Below, piece by piece: positions 43,972-52,851 of a stretch of DNA of 64,000 nucleotides. How positions within the stretch are numbered: position 1 is the first letter of the stretch; the number at the start of each line of letters is the position of its first letter. Source of the DNA: Streptomyces sp. DG1A-41 (GTDB lineage: Bacteria; Actinomycetota; Actinomycetes; Streptomycetales; Streptomycetaceae); contig NZ_CP146350.1 in assembly GCF_037055355.1 (NCBI RefSeq), positions 5,789,001 through 5,853,000 on the forward strand, given 5' to 3'. Below the pieces are notes generated by a model that was not told where the DNA came from, did no database searches, and saw nothing but the letters and a program-made list of their open reading frames with translations. The translations under genes were made by a program, and so were the position numbers.

Positions 43972-44004
43972 GACCGACGGCTTTCGCTGAGACCGACGGC
44001 TTCG
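43968..44004 (+). repeat. Direct duplication over the dehydrogenase stop codon
   Basis: CTGAGACCGACGGCTTTCG (43968-43986) is followed at once by CTGAGACCGACGGCTTCG (43987-44004). The first copy contains the TGA stop. Probably a recent tandem duplication. Confidence 0.7.
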
Positions 44005-44008
44005 CATC

Positions 44009-44049
44009 CGCCCTGAGGGCCCCGGCAGCGCGCCGGTGCCCTCAGGGCG
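44009..44049 (+). terminator. Terminator after the alcohol dehydrogenase
   Basis: A 12-bp perfect stem (44009-44020 with 44038-44049), extended by four more pairs after one mismatch. Confidence 0.85.
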
Positions 44050-44137
44050 TTCGTGATGCACGAGGAGGCTCCTGCGGGGTACTCCACACGGGGGGAGTGC
44101 ACCAGGGGTTCGCCAGGTACGTCAGGGGAGGCCCACC

Positions 44138-44521
44138 ATGACCGTGCAGCTGAACCACACCATCGTCGCCGCACACGACAAGCGCGTCTCGGCCCGGTTC
44201 CTCGCCGACATCCTGGGGCTGGACGTGAGTCCGCCCTACGGCCCGTTCCTCCCGGTCGAGATCCCCAACGGCGTGACGCTCGACTACATGGACAGCCCCG
44301 GCGCCATCACGCCGCAGCACTACGCCTTCCTCGTCTCGGAGGACGAGTTCGACCAGATCTTCGCCCGGATCCGGGAGGCCGGTCTGACGTACTGGGCGGA
44401 TCCGTTCCACAGCCGTCCCGGCGAGATCAACCACAACGACGGCGGACGCGGCGCGTACTTCGACGACCCCGACGGCCACCGCCTGGAGATCATCACACGG
44501 CCGTACGGCAGCGGCGGCTGA
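44138..44521 (+). CDS. VOC-superfamily (glyoxalase-like) protein
   Basis: A 127-residue protein with one complete vicinal-oxygen-chelate domain: LNHTIVAAHDKRVSARFLADILGL at the start, HYAFLVSEDEFDQIFARI in the middle and GGRGAYFDDPDGHRLEIITRPYG at the end. The usual metal ligands (His, His, Glu) have counterparts in these segments. The metal-dependent substrate is unknown. ATG 44138 has AGGGGAGG upstream. Confidence 0.88.
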   Translation: MTVQLNHTIVAAHDKRVSARFLADILGLDVSPPYGPFLPVEIPNGVTLDYMDSPGAITPQHYAFLVSEDEFDQIFARIREAGLTYWADPFHSRPGEINHNDGGRGAYFDDPDGHRLEIITRPYGSGG

Positions 44522-44607
44522 GCCCGCGCACCCCGCTCGTCACATCTTCGCGCCGCCCCTCGTCACGGCGAAGGCGACATCAGAAGGCGAAGAGCTGGGG
44601 AGCAGCC

Positions 44608-45370
44608 ATGACATCACCGATCCTGGTCACCGGCGGCACGGGCACCCTGAGCGGCCACGTCCTGCCGCTGCTGCGCGCGTCCGGCCACGACGTACGGGTC
44701 CTCACCCGGTACGCCCGTCCCGCCACGGACGGCGTCGAGCACGTCACCGGCGACCTGCCGAAGGGCGAGGGCGTCGAGGCCGCCGTCGACGGCGTGGAGA
44801 CCGTGCTGCACCTGGCGGGCGGCCCCAAGGGCGACGACGAGGCGACCCGCACCCTGGTGCGCGCCGCGTCCCGGGCCGGCGTACGGCACCTTCTCTACAT
44901 CTCGGTCATCGGCGCGGACCGGGTCCGACTGGCCTGGATGCGGACCAAGCTGGAGTCGGAGCGGGCCGTCGCCGACTCCGGCATCCCATGGACGACCCTG
45001 CGCGGCCCAGTTCCACGACCTGGCGCTGACCATGGTCGAGAAGATGGCGAAGCTGCCGGTCTTCCCGGTGGCCTCCGGCTCCAGCCGGTGGACTCGCGGG
45101 AGGTCGGCCCGCCTCGCGGAACTCACCCTCGGCGACCCGTCGGGCCTCGTCGCGGACATGGCGGGACCGGACGTCCACGACCTCGCAGCCCCTGGCCCGC
45201 CCCTACCTCCGCCTGCGCGGCCGGCGCCGCCCGATGCTGCCGGTGCGGATTCCCAGGAAGGCGGGGCGGGCGTACCCGGCGGGGGCGAACCTGACGCTGG
45301 AGGGGGCGGAGGAAGGGAAGCGGACCTGGGAGGAGTTCCTTCAGGAGAGGCTGGGCCAGAGGGTGTTTGA
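44608..45370 (+). pseudogene. NmrA/SDR-type NAD(P)-binding protein, multiple frameshifts
   Basis: The first 130 codons encode a Rossmann-fold protein: ILVTGGTGTLSGHVLPLLRASGHDVRVLTR, VLHLAGG, LYISVIGADR and KLESERAVADSGIPWTTLR. Near 45001-45006 the frame is lost. AAQFHDLALTMVEKMAKLPVFPVASG continues one frame on, and LRLQPVDSREV is back in the first. RLAELTLGDPSGLVADMAGPDVHDL is again in the second, and from about 45195 LARPYLRLRGRRRPMLPVRIP is in the third. At least three changes are needed to restore a protein of about 250 residues. It is decayed, or this stretch was badly sequenced. Confidence 0.8.
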
Positions 45371-45381
45371 CCCCCAAGGCG

Positions 45382-46299
45382 TCACCCGGAGCGACTCGGC
45401 CGGTCCTGCTCGCCGAAGGTCCACACGGCACGGGCCCCCGGACCGACGACGAGGGCCGAGTGACCGATCCGCTCCTCGTGCCGGTACGACACCGGACTGT
45501 TCAGCGACATCTCGACCTGCCGCAGTCCCACCTGGTCGACGGGCACGGCGTCGAAACGCAGCGTGGTGCCGCCGCCCTTCGCGACGGCGCCGCCGCGCAG
45601 GGACCGTACGGTGAATCCGCCGGCCTTCAGCAGCGGCACCGTATTGGCGAGGTCCCGGGCGGTCACCGCGAGGCGGATGCCGGTCACGTCCCGCATCAGG
45701 TGGTCGCGGTAGCCGTCGGACAGGTAGCGCTCCCGGCCCACGTCACCGGGGTGGGCGGCGGGCTCGGTGTTGCCGCGCGGGTCGGCGAAGTACTCCGGCC
45801 GGTACTCCATGCCCCAGGCGCCGAAGAGGTCGTACTGGTCGGTGGTGAAGACGGCGTCGAACCAGGGCACCGGGACGCCGTCGCCGAAGTCGCGGGTCTG
45901 CCGGAACTCGACGGGGTCGCTGACCCCCACCTCGCGCAGCCGCGCGATCACCCTCGCCAGGTCGCCTTCCCGCTCGGTCGAGACGCCCATGCCGGTGGCT
46001 CCGAGGGTGCCGCCCTTGCCGGGGAGGTCGCCGACCCCGAACAGCTCGAGATAGGTCTCGCGGCCCGTCAGATAGCGGCCGGTCCAGGTCTGCCCGCCGG
46101 AACCGGTCGTGGTGCGGACCTGGACGTTGGCGAAGTCCCGCAGATAGGCGGAGTGCTCGATGGCGTCGGCGGTCTCCCGGTCGAGGACGCCGTAGGCGTG
46201 GTTGCAGAACAGGAGCTGCCGTCCGCCGTCCCCCGCCTGCGCGGAGCTCACCCCGCCCTGCGCCACCCCCGCGAGGGCCAGGGCGACGACCATGATCAC
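45382..46299 (-). CDS. Secreted DUF5829-type protein
   Basis: A 305-residue exported protein. A short signal peptide (MVVALALAGVAQGGVSSAQA) comes before FCNHAYGVLDRETADAIEHSAYLRDFANV and TWTGRYLTGRETYLELFGVGD, the pattern I associate with DUF5829. The fold may resemble VOC proteins. The function is unknown. GTG 46299 is preceded by AGGAG; ATG 46293 is two codons on. The gene runs toward the decayed NmrA-like gene and stops 11 bases from its end. Confidence 0.8.
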   Translation of the reverse strand: MIMVVALALAGVAQGGVSSAQAGDGGRQLLFCNHAYGVLDRETADAIEHSAYLRDFANVQVRTTTGSGGQTWTGRYLTGRETYLELFGVGDLPGKGGTLGATGMGVSTEREGDLARVIARLREVGVSDPVEFRQTRDFGDGVPVPWFDAVFTTDQYDLFGAWGMEYRPEYFADPRGNTEPAAHPGDVGRERYLSDGYRDHLMRDVTGIRLAVTARDLANTVPLLKAGGFTVRSLRGGAVAKGGGTTLRFDAVPVDQVGLRQVEMSLNSPVSYRHEERIGHSALVVGPGARAVWTFGEQDRPSRSG

Positions 46300-46416
46300 C
46301 CGTAATGCTCCTGACCGTCATGCGGAGGAGCGTAGAGCGGGAGGAATCGGTTCGCTGGGGATTGAGGCCTTTGTCAGGAGCCCACGGGCGGAGGTCCCTG
46401 GGACAAGGCCCTTGAG

Positions 46417-47097
46417 TCAGGGGCTCTTTGACAGAGGCCCTCGGTCAGGGGGCTCCTGACCGCCCATGTCGAGGCGGAACGGCGGGTACTGGTCGGTCAT
46501 CAGGGCGGCGTAGGCGGTCACCCGGGCGCACCAGCGCGCGAGGCCGAGCAGGAAGTCGAAGAGGTGCCGCGGATAGCGGGCGGTGAACAGCAGGACGACC
46601 ACCGCGACCAGGGAGAGGAACGGCATCAGCCCGCTGCCCCGCCAGCCGTCCCCGTCGTCCCAGTCCCAGCCGCCGCCCACGAACATCGCGACGACGATGT
46701 ACTGCGGGATCGCCAGCAGCCACCACTTCACCAGGACCAGGCCGCGCGAGAGCCGCTCGGGATGGGCGACGTCGAAGCGGGCCGGATAGTCGGGCACGTC
46801 GGCGAGGGTGAACGGCGGGTACCGATCGGTGCCGAGCGCGGTGTGGGCGTAGTAGCTGACCCGCCAGTTCCACCGCAGCACGCCGACGTTGAAGTCGAAG
46901 AGCGACCGGGGGTACCGGGCGGTGAACAGGATGGCGAAGAACGCGACGACGCTCACGAGCACGAACGCGATCCACAGGAAGAACAGGACGATGTAGTGCG
47001 GGATGGCGAGCAGCCACTTCACCAGCCACAGCCATCGGGACAACCGGGCGTCGAGGGACGCCTCGAGACGCACGGGAGACGCGGTGACAGGAATCAT
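46417..47097 (-). CDS. DUF4389 membrane protein with internal duplication
   Basis: A 226-residue membrane protein made of two similar halves. Half one has RLSRWLWLVKWLLAIPHYIVLFFLW, FTARYPRSLFDFNVGVLRW and TDRYPPFTL. Half two has RLSRGLVLVKWWLLAIPQYIVVAMF, FTARYPRHLFDFLLGLARW and TDQYPPFRL. Each half carries two hydrophobic segments, and the family is DUF4389, function unknown. It lies 84 bases after the AI-2E-family permease gene on the same strand, so they may be one operon. Confidence 0.88.
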   Translation of the reverse strand: MIPVTASPVRLEASLDARLSRWLWLVKWLLAIPHYIVLFFLWIAFVLVSVVAFFAILFTARYPRSLFDFNVGVLRWNWRVSYYAHTALGTDRYPPFTLADVPDYPARFDVAHPERLSRGLVLVKWWLLAIPQYIVVAMFVGGGWDWDDGDGWRGSGLMPFLSLVAVVVLLFTARYPRHLFDFLLGLARWCARVTAYAALMTDQYPPFRLDMGGQEPPDRGPLSKSP

Positions 47098-47181
47098 GGA
47101 GCGGAACTCCCTTCACTCGCAGGCTCGCAAGCGAGAAGGAGCCCCGCGACCTGGGCGGGGCCGTTCGCGCGTCCGGAACCG

Positions 47182-48300
47182 TTACGACGGCACGGGGGCG
47201 GCGCTGTCCGGCTCGTCCGTGGCGTCCGGTTCCTGCGGCGGATCGCCGAGCTGCTCGTGCACGTAGTTCCAGACCACCGCGATCAGTGCCGCGACGGGGA
47301 CGGCCAGCAGGCTGCCCACGATGCCGGCCAGATTGCCGCCCAGTGTCACCGCCAGCAGCACCACGGCCGCGTGCAGGCCGAGCCCACGACTCTGGATCAT
47401 GGGCTGGAACACGTTGCCCTCGAGTTGCTGCACCCCGACGATGATGGCCAGCACGATCAGCGCGTCCGTCGGGCCGTTGTAGACGAGCGCGATGAGGACC
47501 GCGACGAAACCGGCGAACAGGGCGCCGATGATCGGCACGAACGCGGAGACGAAGGTCAGCACCGCCAGTGGGAGCACCAGCGGTACGCCCAGGATCCACA
47601 GGCCCAGGCCGATCAGGACGGCGTCGAGCAGGCCCACGGCGGCCTGGGACCGCACGAAGGCGCCCAGCGTGTTCCAGCCGCGGTCGAACACGGTCGGGAC
47701 GTCGGTGGCGAGCCGGCCGGGCAGCTGACGGGAGAGCCACGGCAGGAACCGCGGGCCGTCCTTGAGGAAGAAGAACATCAGGAAGAGGGCGAGCACGGCG
47801 GTGACGACCCCGTTCACCACGGTGCTCACTCCCGTGACGACAGCTCCCACCATGCTGCCGAGACCCTCCTGAGCGCGGGCGACCGCGCTGTCGAAGGCCT
47901 TGTTGATCTGTGCGTCCCCGATGTTCAGCGGCGGCCCGGCGGCCCACTCGCGCAGCTTCTGGATGCCCTCGACCACGCCGTCGGTCAGCTCACCGGACTG
48001 GGACGCCACGGGCACGGCGATCAGCGCCACGACACCCGCGGCGACCAGCAGGAACAGCACGGTCACGACGGACGCGGCGAGCGCGGGCGGCCACCCGCGG
48101 CGACGCAGGAGACGGGCCAGGGGCCAGGTCAGCGTGGTCAGCAGCAACCCGACGACGAGCGGCCACACAACCGACCACATCCGGCCCAGCAGCCACAGAG
48201 CCACCGTCAGCATCGCGAGCACCAGCAGCAACTCTGCGGAGACACGTGCCGATATCCGGAGCGCGTCACGGGTCTTCGTGGAACTCAAGGGCGCAGTCAC
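47182..48300 (-). CDS. AI-2E family transporter
   Basis: A 372-residue membrane protein of the TqsA/YdiK family, with about seven or eight transmembrane helices in the typical layout. Two helices lie near the N-terminus, then one at about 78-100, a large amphipathic loop (QSGELTDGVVEGIQKLREWA), and a C-terminal bundle containing FVPIIGALFAGFVAVLIALV and VQQLEGNVFQPMIQSRGLGLHAAVVLLAV. The PxxG and EGN motifs are family hallmarks. Members export various solutes; an autoinducer role is shown only for E. coli TqsA. The C-terminus is Pro/Asp/Glu-rich. Confidence 0.9.
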   Translation of the reverse strand: MTAPLSSTKTRDALRISARVSAELLLVLAMLTVALWLLGRMWSVVWPLVVGLLLTTLTWPLARLLRRRGWPPALAASVVTVLFLLVAAGVVALIAVPVASQSGELTDGVVEGIQKLREWAAGPPLNIGDAQINKAFDSAVARAQEGLGSMVGAVVTGVSTVVNGVVTAVLALFLMFFFLKDGPRFLPWLSRQLPGRLATDVPTVFDRGWNTLGAFVRSQAAVGLLDAVLIGLGLWILGVPLVLPLAVLTFVSAFVPIIGALFAGFVAVLIALVYNGPTDALIVLAIIVGVQQLEGNVFQPMIQSRGLGLHAAVVLLAVTLGGNLAGIVGSLLAVPVAALIAVVWNYVHEQLGDPPQEPDATDEPDSAAPVPS

Positions 48301-48479
48301 GGAGGCACCTTATTGCCCCTGCGCCCCACGGGGCTCCGATGGTGCCGCTGTTACCCCCGCGCGTCACAAGCGTCCGGCGCTCATCCGTCGGCCTCGGCCA
48401 CGCCGATCGGGCAGGACACGCCCGTCCCAGCGAGCCTGCGCTGCCATGTGACCCGTGGCGTCTCTGGAGCGTGGGGACC

Positions 48480-48848
48480 TCAGCGATGTCCCTTCGGCGG
48501 GGTTGCCTTCCACGCGCGGTCGAGGGAGTCGTCCCAGGTGCCGTCCCGATCAAAGCTCGCTGCCCGACAGCCTCGCGACATGGGCGGAGCTGCATCGTGG
48601 CGCCAGGCGGAATCGCCCACTCGCATGATCGAGTGTGCACAGTGACGGCACACGGCCTCCCTCACGAGCTTGGTCGCGACGCGTTCGGCTTCCGCCGAGG
48701 CTTCAACCACCAGCTCGTCAAGGCGACGCAGCACTTCGTGTCCACTGAGGTTCGCGTCGTCAGCGAGAATCTGTCTCACGATTCGTCGAGCTTCCCGTAC
48801 AACGCGTACGTGGTCTTCGGTGGCCGCCAAGAGCGCAGCGTCCCTCAT
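48480..48848 (-). CDS. Hypothetical protein, 122 residues
   Basis: A cytoplasmic protein with an N-terminal helical part (RDAALLAATEDHVRVVREARRIVRQILADD and VLRRLDELVVEASAEAERVATKLV), a CRHCAH pair of cysteines with His at about 69-74, and a polar C-terminus (SFDRDGTWDDSLDRAWKATPPKGHR). The CxxC-H could bind metal, but no zinc-finger family is recognised. ATG 48848 follows GGGGGACAC; the frame is open upstream to 49151 without coding character. It lies at the edge of the accessory patch. Confidence 0.65.
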   Translation of the reverse strand: MRDAALLAATEDHVRVVREARRIVRQILADDANLSGHEVLRRLDELVVEASAEAERVATKLVREAVCRHCAHSIMRVGDSAWRHDAAPPMSRGCRAASFDRDGTWDDSLDRAWKATPPKGHR

Positions 48849-49125
48849 GTGTCCCCCAGTAGGTGTTGGTGCTGTCCGTTCCCACGCTAGAGCCACGGAC
48901 TGACAGCGGCGCCTGTTCTCGTAGATCCTCATGCGGACATCACGGCGCGTAGTAGGCGGCGTACCAAGCCGCGTGCCCTGACGGAGAAGTCCGCATGACT
49001 GCGCGCGGTCGGTTTCTCGCCCTCCGGGGAGACCACCGCCGTAGCGACGAGCAGCGACAGGCGATCGCTTGCCGCCCCCACCGACAACAGCACAAACGGG
49101 AACAGCTCGGCTGAGACGGGACAGG

Positions 49126-49345
49126 AACGACGAGATCAGGTCGTGGGGCATCGATGTCCCGCTCGTCGTCGCCGACGGCGGCTACGGCGATGCGGCAACC
49201 TTCCGCCTCGGCCTGGAAGAACGCGGGATGAGCTACGCGGTCGGCATGTCACCACGACCACCGCCCAGCCGGAAAGCGGCACAGCCACACACCCCGCCAT
49301 ATGGCGGTCGCGGCCCGAGCGTCGGTCGGGGCGGGGGCGCTTCAC
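49126..49345 (+). pseudogene. IS701-type transposase remnant
   Basis: A short piece of an IS4/IS701-class DDE transposase: NDEIRSWGIDVPLVVADGGYGDAATFRLGLEERGMSYAVGM, which includes the second catalytic Asp (VVADGGYGD). After about 49247 the match continues in the next frame as TTTTAQPESGTATHPA. Both ends of the gene and any terminal repeats are missing, so it is an immobile relic, perhaps 220 bases long. Confidence 0.75.
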
Positions 49346-50014
49346 GCATCTCCGGGAGCCTTATCCGGTGGCCACTGCGGCAGCTGTGTTGTGCGTTGGT
49401 TCGCCGTTCCCCGACGTCATTGCAACCGGTGTTCGCAGCAATGTTCTGGCGATCGGCACGGTCGTCGCCCCGTTGCCGCGGACTCACCCTCGATCCGCCC
49501 CTCGCCGGAGGATCTGATCCTCGAACCACGGAGCACTCCTTGTGAGCTCCCACCATCCCCACTGGGAGCAGGACAGCCCCGGGGACGCGCCGTGGACCGA
49601 CTGAGCGAAGATCCACCGCTGCTCGGCTTCTGCCGCCGAACTCTCAGTTGGCGCCACCAAGGCTGCGGATCATCCGGCTCCACAGGTGCGTCTGGCAGCG
49701 CCGAAAAGACGCCGGCCTTTGCGTGCCAGCTGCGGAACACGCTACGGAAGATCGGGTGGGGCTCGTGCGGCAGGGGGCCCCTCAAAGAAGACACTGTGCT
49801 CTCCTTCGCTTTTTCCGTGACCGTTAACGTGACCGTTAACGTGATTCTTGCTCAGGGGAGCGGATTCCGTCAACGCCCGCCGCCAGACGGCTCACGATCC
49901 GCCGGTGGCGTTCTGGCGCTGCCTTGCTCTCGTGGCAGTGCCGGGCTGGTGATGGCGCGGCAGGCCGGTGAACCTGATTGACTTGGACACAGGGCGGCAC
50001 AGGAACAGAAGTGA
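49346..50014. other. Gene-poor spacer in the accessory patch
   Basis: About 670 bases between the transposase remnant and the LacI gene. ORFs on both strands lack Streptomyces codon bias and match no family I know. GC content is visibly lower than the surroundings (for example 49370-49560 and 49790-49870). It contains the direct repeat at 49817-49844 and is probably decayed or foreign DNA. Confidence 0.55.
49817..49844 (+). promoter_or_regulatory. Tandem GTGACCGTTAAC repeat
   Basis: Two adjacent perfect copies of GTGACCGTTAAC plus a third partial GTGA. Each has the palindromic core CGTTAACG, the kind of centre LacI-family proteins bind. It is 170 bases upstream of the LacI gene, which may be autoregulated. 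Confidence 0.5.
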
Positions 50015-51052
50015 GTGGGCAGCGTGGCCGGACAGCGGGAAACGGAAGACCAGCGGGCGCGGGGTGTGAGAACCGTCAAGCGCGTCACGCTCCGCGACGT
50101 TGCTCAGGCGGCAGGCGTGTCCCATCAGACCGTCTCCCGGGCGATCAACGGCAAGGGGGAGATCGACCCGGCCACTCAGCAACGCGTGCTCGATGTCGCA
50201 AGGCAGTTGCGGTACCGGCCCAGCCGGTTCGGCCGGGGGCTGGTCCGCCCGGACGTCGTATCCGTCGGGCTCATCGTCCCCGACGTGGTCAACCCCTTCT
50301 TCCCAGAGTTCGTGGCAGGAGTGATTGCGGCCGCGAACGAACGCGACTGGCAGGTGCTCGTGGCCAGCACCGAGAACGACCGGTCCCGGGAACTGGCCTT
50401 GGTCCGCTCACTCGGCCAACAGGTTGACGCTCTTGTCGGCTACATCAGCCATCCCGATGCGCAGCTCGAGCCGTACGTGGGCACCGTGCCGCTGGTCATA
50501 GTCGATCGCGGGTTGGACTCGTCGAACCACGCGTTGGTCCACATCGACACCGCGACCGGAATCCGGGCCGGGCTGCAGCACCTCATCGACCGGGGTCACC
50601 GCCGGATCGGCATGATCGACTGCGAGTGCTTGAGCGCCCCGATGGTCCGGCGCCGCACCTTCCTCGACGTCGTCAGCGAACACGCGCTGCCGGTCGACGA
50701 GGGCTGGGTTGTCATGGGTGAGCAGTCCCCGGCCGGGGGCGCCGCCGCTTTCGAGGCGCTGTACGCCGCGCGCCCAGACCTCACCGCCGTGGTCGCCTTC
50801 AACGACCTGGTTGCGATCGGCGCGCTCCGGGCCGCCCGCCGGCTCGGCGTCCAAGTACCGGACGACTGCGCACTGGTCGGCTACGACGGGCTGAGCGTCG
50901 TCGATCTGGTCGACCCGCCACTGACCACCCTCCACCTCGACAAGCGACGGCTGGGCGAACTGGCCATCCACCAAGTCGACCAACTCCTCGCAGGCGAACT
51001 GCCACCCCCTATCGTCCTGACACCAAGCTTGAATGTCGGCGGCACGACGTGA
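50015..51052 (+). CDS. LacI-family transcriptional regulator
   Basis: A 345-residue sugar-responsive repressor. The headpiece (about 22-70) reads RVTLRDVAQAAGVSHQTVSRAINGKGEIDPATQQRVLDVARQLRYRPSRFGRGL. The periplasmic-binding-protein-like ligand domain has VGLIVPDVVNPFFPEFVAGV and DLTAVVAFNDLVAIGALRAARRLGVQVPDDCALVGYDGL. GTG 50015 is used; GTG 50011 overlaps in another frame. No sugar transporter or enzyme gene is next to it, so it is an orphan here, possibly a leftover of a larger acquired cluster. Confidence 0.88.
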   Translation: MGSVAGQRETEDQRARGVRTVKRVTLRDVAQAAGVSHQTVSRAINGKGEIDPATQQRVLDVARQLRYRPSRFGRGLVRPDVVSVGLIVPDVVNPFFPEFVAGVIAAANERDWQVLVASTENDRSRELALVRSLGQQVDALVGYISHPDAQLEPYVGTVPLVIVDRGLDSSNHALVHIDTATGIRAGLQHLIDRGHRRIGMIDCECLSAPMVRRRTFLDVVSEHALPVDEGWVVMGEQSPAGGAAAFEALYAARPDLTAVVAFNDLVAIGALRAARRLGVQVPDDCALVGYDGLSVVDLVDPPLTTLHLDKRRLGELAIHQVDQLLAGELPPPIVLTPSLNVGGTT

Positions 51053-51333
51053 CCCACCCTTGCCCTCGATCCGTCAGCGGGGGCCGGTCGCTGAGTGGCT
51101 TGGTGGTTCGCCCGTAAAGTTCCCTGACGTCGAGGGCGGGCCGTCGCGTGACGCTGCGGCTGCGCCGGGTTCCCCGGGCCCGGGGTGGTGCGGGTCTCCT
51201 CCGTTTCGCACAGCGCTCATCTACTCAGGCCTGGACGAGTGGGGGCTGCGCGGGGGAGTCGAGCCGTGGCACCGAACAGGACGCTGTGTCACGGCTCGCC
51301 CTCGTCATCAAGTGCCAGCGCTCGCACCACGGG

Positions 51334-52050
51334 CTACCTGTCGGTTACCTCGGGTGCCGACGCGATGCCGGTCGGGCAGGACGCCCCCCAGTTCGTCTCG
51401 AACGGGTCACTTAGCTTGACCCCCGTCCCGCCGATGCCGCAGTAACCCGCCGGGTTCTTGTCCAGGTACTGCTGGTGGTAGCCCTCCGCCGGGTAGAACG
51501 GGCGGCCCTCCGCCTGGACGATCTCCGTGGTGATCTCGCCGTAGCCGGAAGAGGTGAGGACCTTCTGGTAGGCGTCGCGGGAGGACTTGGCGGTGGCCGC
51601 CTGCTCGGGGGTGTGGGTGTAGATCGCCGAGCGGTACTGCGTCCCCACGTCGTTGCCCTGGCGGAAGCCCTGCGTGGGGTCATGGGACTCCCAGAACGTC
51701 TTCAGGAGGCCCTCGTACGAGATCAGCTTCGGGTCGTAGACCACGCGGACGACCTCCGTGTGGCCGGTCAGGCCCGAGCAGACCTCCTCGTACGTCGGGT
51801 TCTCCGTGTAACCGCCCTGGTAGCCGACCAGGGTCGTCCACACCCCAGCCGGGAGCTGCCAGAACTTGCGCTCGGCGCCCCAGAAGCAGCCCAGGCCAAA
51901 GTCGGCGGTCTCCAGGCCCTCGGGGTAGGGGCCAAGCAGCGGGTTGCCGAGGACGGTGTGGCGGTCGGGGACCGAGAACACCGGCTCCGGGCGGCCGGGC
52001 AGCGCCTGCTCGGGGGTCGGCAGCTGGGGCGTACGGCTGTGCAGGAACAT
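51334..52050 (-). CDS. msrA: Peptide-methionine (S)-S-oxide reductase
   Basis: Repairs oxidised methionine (S form) in proteins. A 238-residue enzyme with an N-terminal lead ([21 protein letters not shown]) and the catalytic motif [14 protein letters not shown], followed by [29 protein letters not shown]. The recycling Cys residues near the end are in [12 protein letters not shown] and GASCPTG. ATG 52050 is preceded by GGAGACCGC. The protein runs about ten residues past the usual GASCPTG end. Confidence 0.93.
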   Translation of the reverse strand: MFLHSRTPQLPTPEQALPGRPEPVFSVPDRHTVLGNPLLGPYPEGLETADFGLGCFWGAERKFWQLPAGVWTTLVGYQGGYTENPTYEEVCSGLTGHTEVVRVVYDPKLISYEGLLKTFWESHDPTQGFRQGNDVGTQYRSAIYTHTPEQAATAKSSRDAYQKVLTSSGYGEITTEIVQAEGRPFYPAEGYHQQYLDKNPAGYCGIGGTGVKLSDPFETNWGASCPTGIASAPEVTDR

Positions 52051-52094
52051 GCGGTCTCCAATCGGCACGACACCCACGCGGGGCGACGCCAGGT

Positions 52095-52851
52095 TCAACG
52101 TGTGGGGGGTGGAGGGAATTCCGCCTGGGCCCCGCGTCTCGGGTGGCCGGGAACTCCCCTGGCGTACTCCCTCTGCCGTGCCGGGGCCGGCGTCTTGTTC
52201 GGTTTGGAGCCCCCGTGTCGTGCGGTCGGAGCCGTAGCTCGGGCGGCTGGGATCTGCCTCTGGGGGCGTTCGGGGCCGGCGTCTTGGACGGCATGGGCCC
52301 CGCGTCGGGTGGCGGGAGCCGGTCTCTCGGGCGGTCGGAGCCGCGTCTCGGGGTGGACAGCGCCCGCGTCTCGCGAGGCCGGAGTCACGTCTCGCGCGGC
52401 GGGATCGGTGGCTTGGGTGGCCGGGTCTGGTGTCTCGGGTGGCCGTGACCGGCGTCTCGCGCGGGCGGAGCCGCATCTCGGACGGCCGGGGCCCGTGCCT
52501 GGAGGCGGCCGGGCCCGAGCCCCCCCGCACGATCTGGCACGCGTCTGGCACGGGCGCGGCCGTCTGGCCTGTGCGCTCGCCGCGCCGGCGACCACCCTCG
52601 GGTGGCGGAAGCCGGCGTCTCGGGTGGTCGGGACCCGTCTCAGTGTGGGGCCCGCGTCTCGCGCGGCGGGATCGGTGGCTCGGGTGGCCGGAGCCCGCGT
52701 CTGGGGGCGGTCGAGCCCGCCTACCGGGTGGTCGGAGCCCGTCTCAGTGCGGGGCCCGCGTCTCGCGCGGCCGGAGTCACCGTCTCGCGCGGCCGGAGCC
52801 CGCGCCTGGGGGAGGCCGGAGTCCGCCCACCGGGCGGCCCGGGGCCCGTCT
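52095..52851. repeat. Minisatellite-like degenerate tandem repeat region
   Basis: About 750 bases with no convincing gene, built of drifting units of roughly 24 bases around GGCCGGAGCCCGCGTCTCGC. Larger duplications are visible. The 46 bases from 52621 recur from 52725 with three differences (offset 104), and CGTCTCGCGCGGCGGGATCG at about 52388 recurs at about 52656. ORFs over it on both strands are low-complexity Arg/Pro/Ala products and are not believed. It separates msrA from the next gene. Confidence 0.75.

Noticed and set aside
49346..49900. ORFs in the spacer before the LacI gene (for example 49417-49794 minus strand)
   Set aside because: No codon bias, no ribosome-binding sequence and no recognisable domain; treated as decayed or foreign non-coding DNA.
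52095..52851. Possible CRISPR array
   Set aside because: Repeat units drift, there are no regular unique spacers of constant length and no cas genes nearby.
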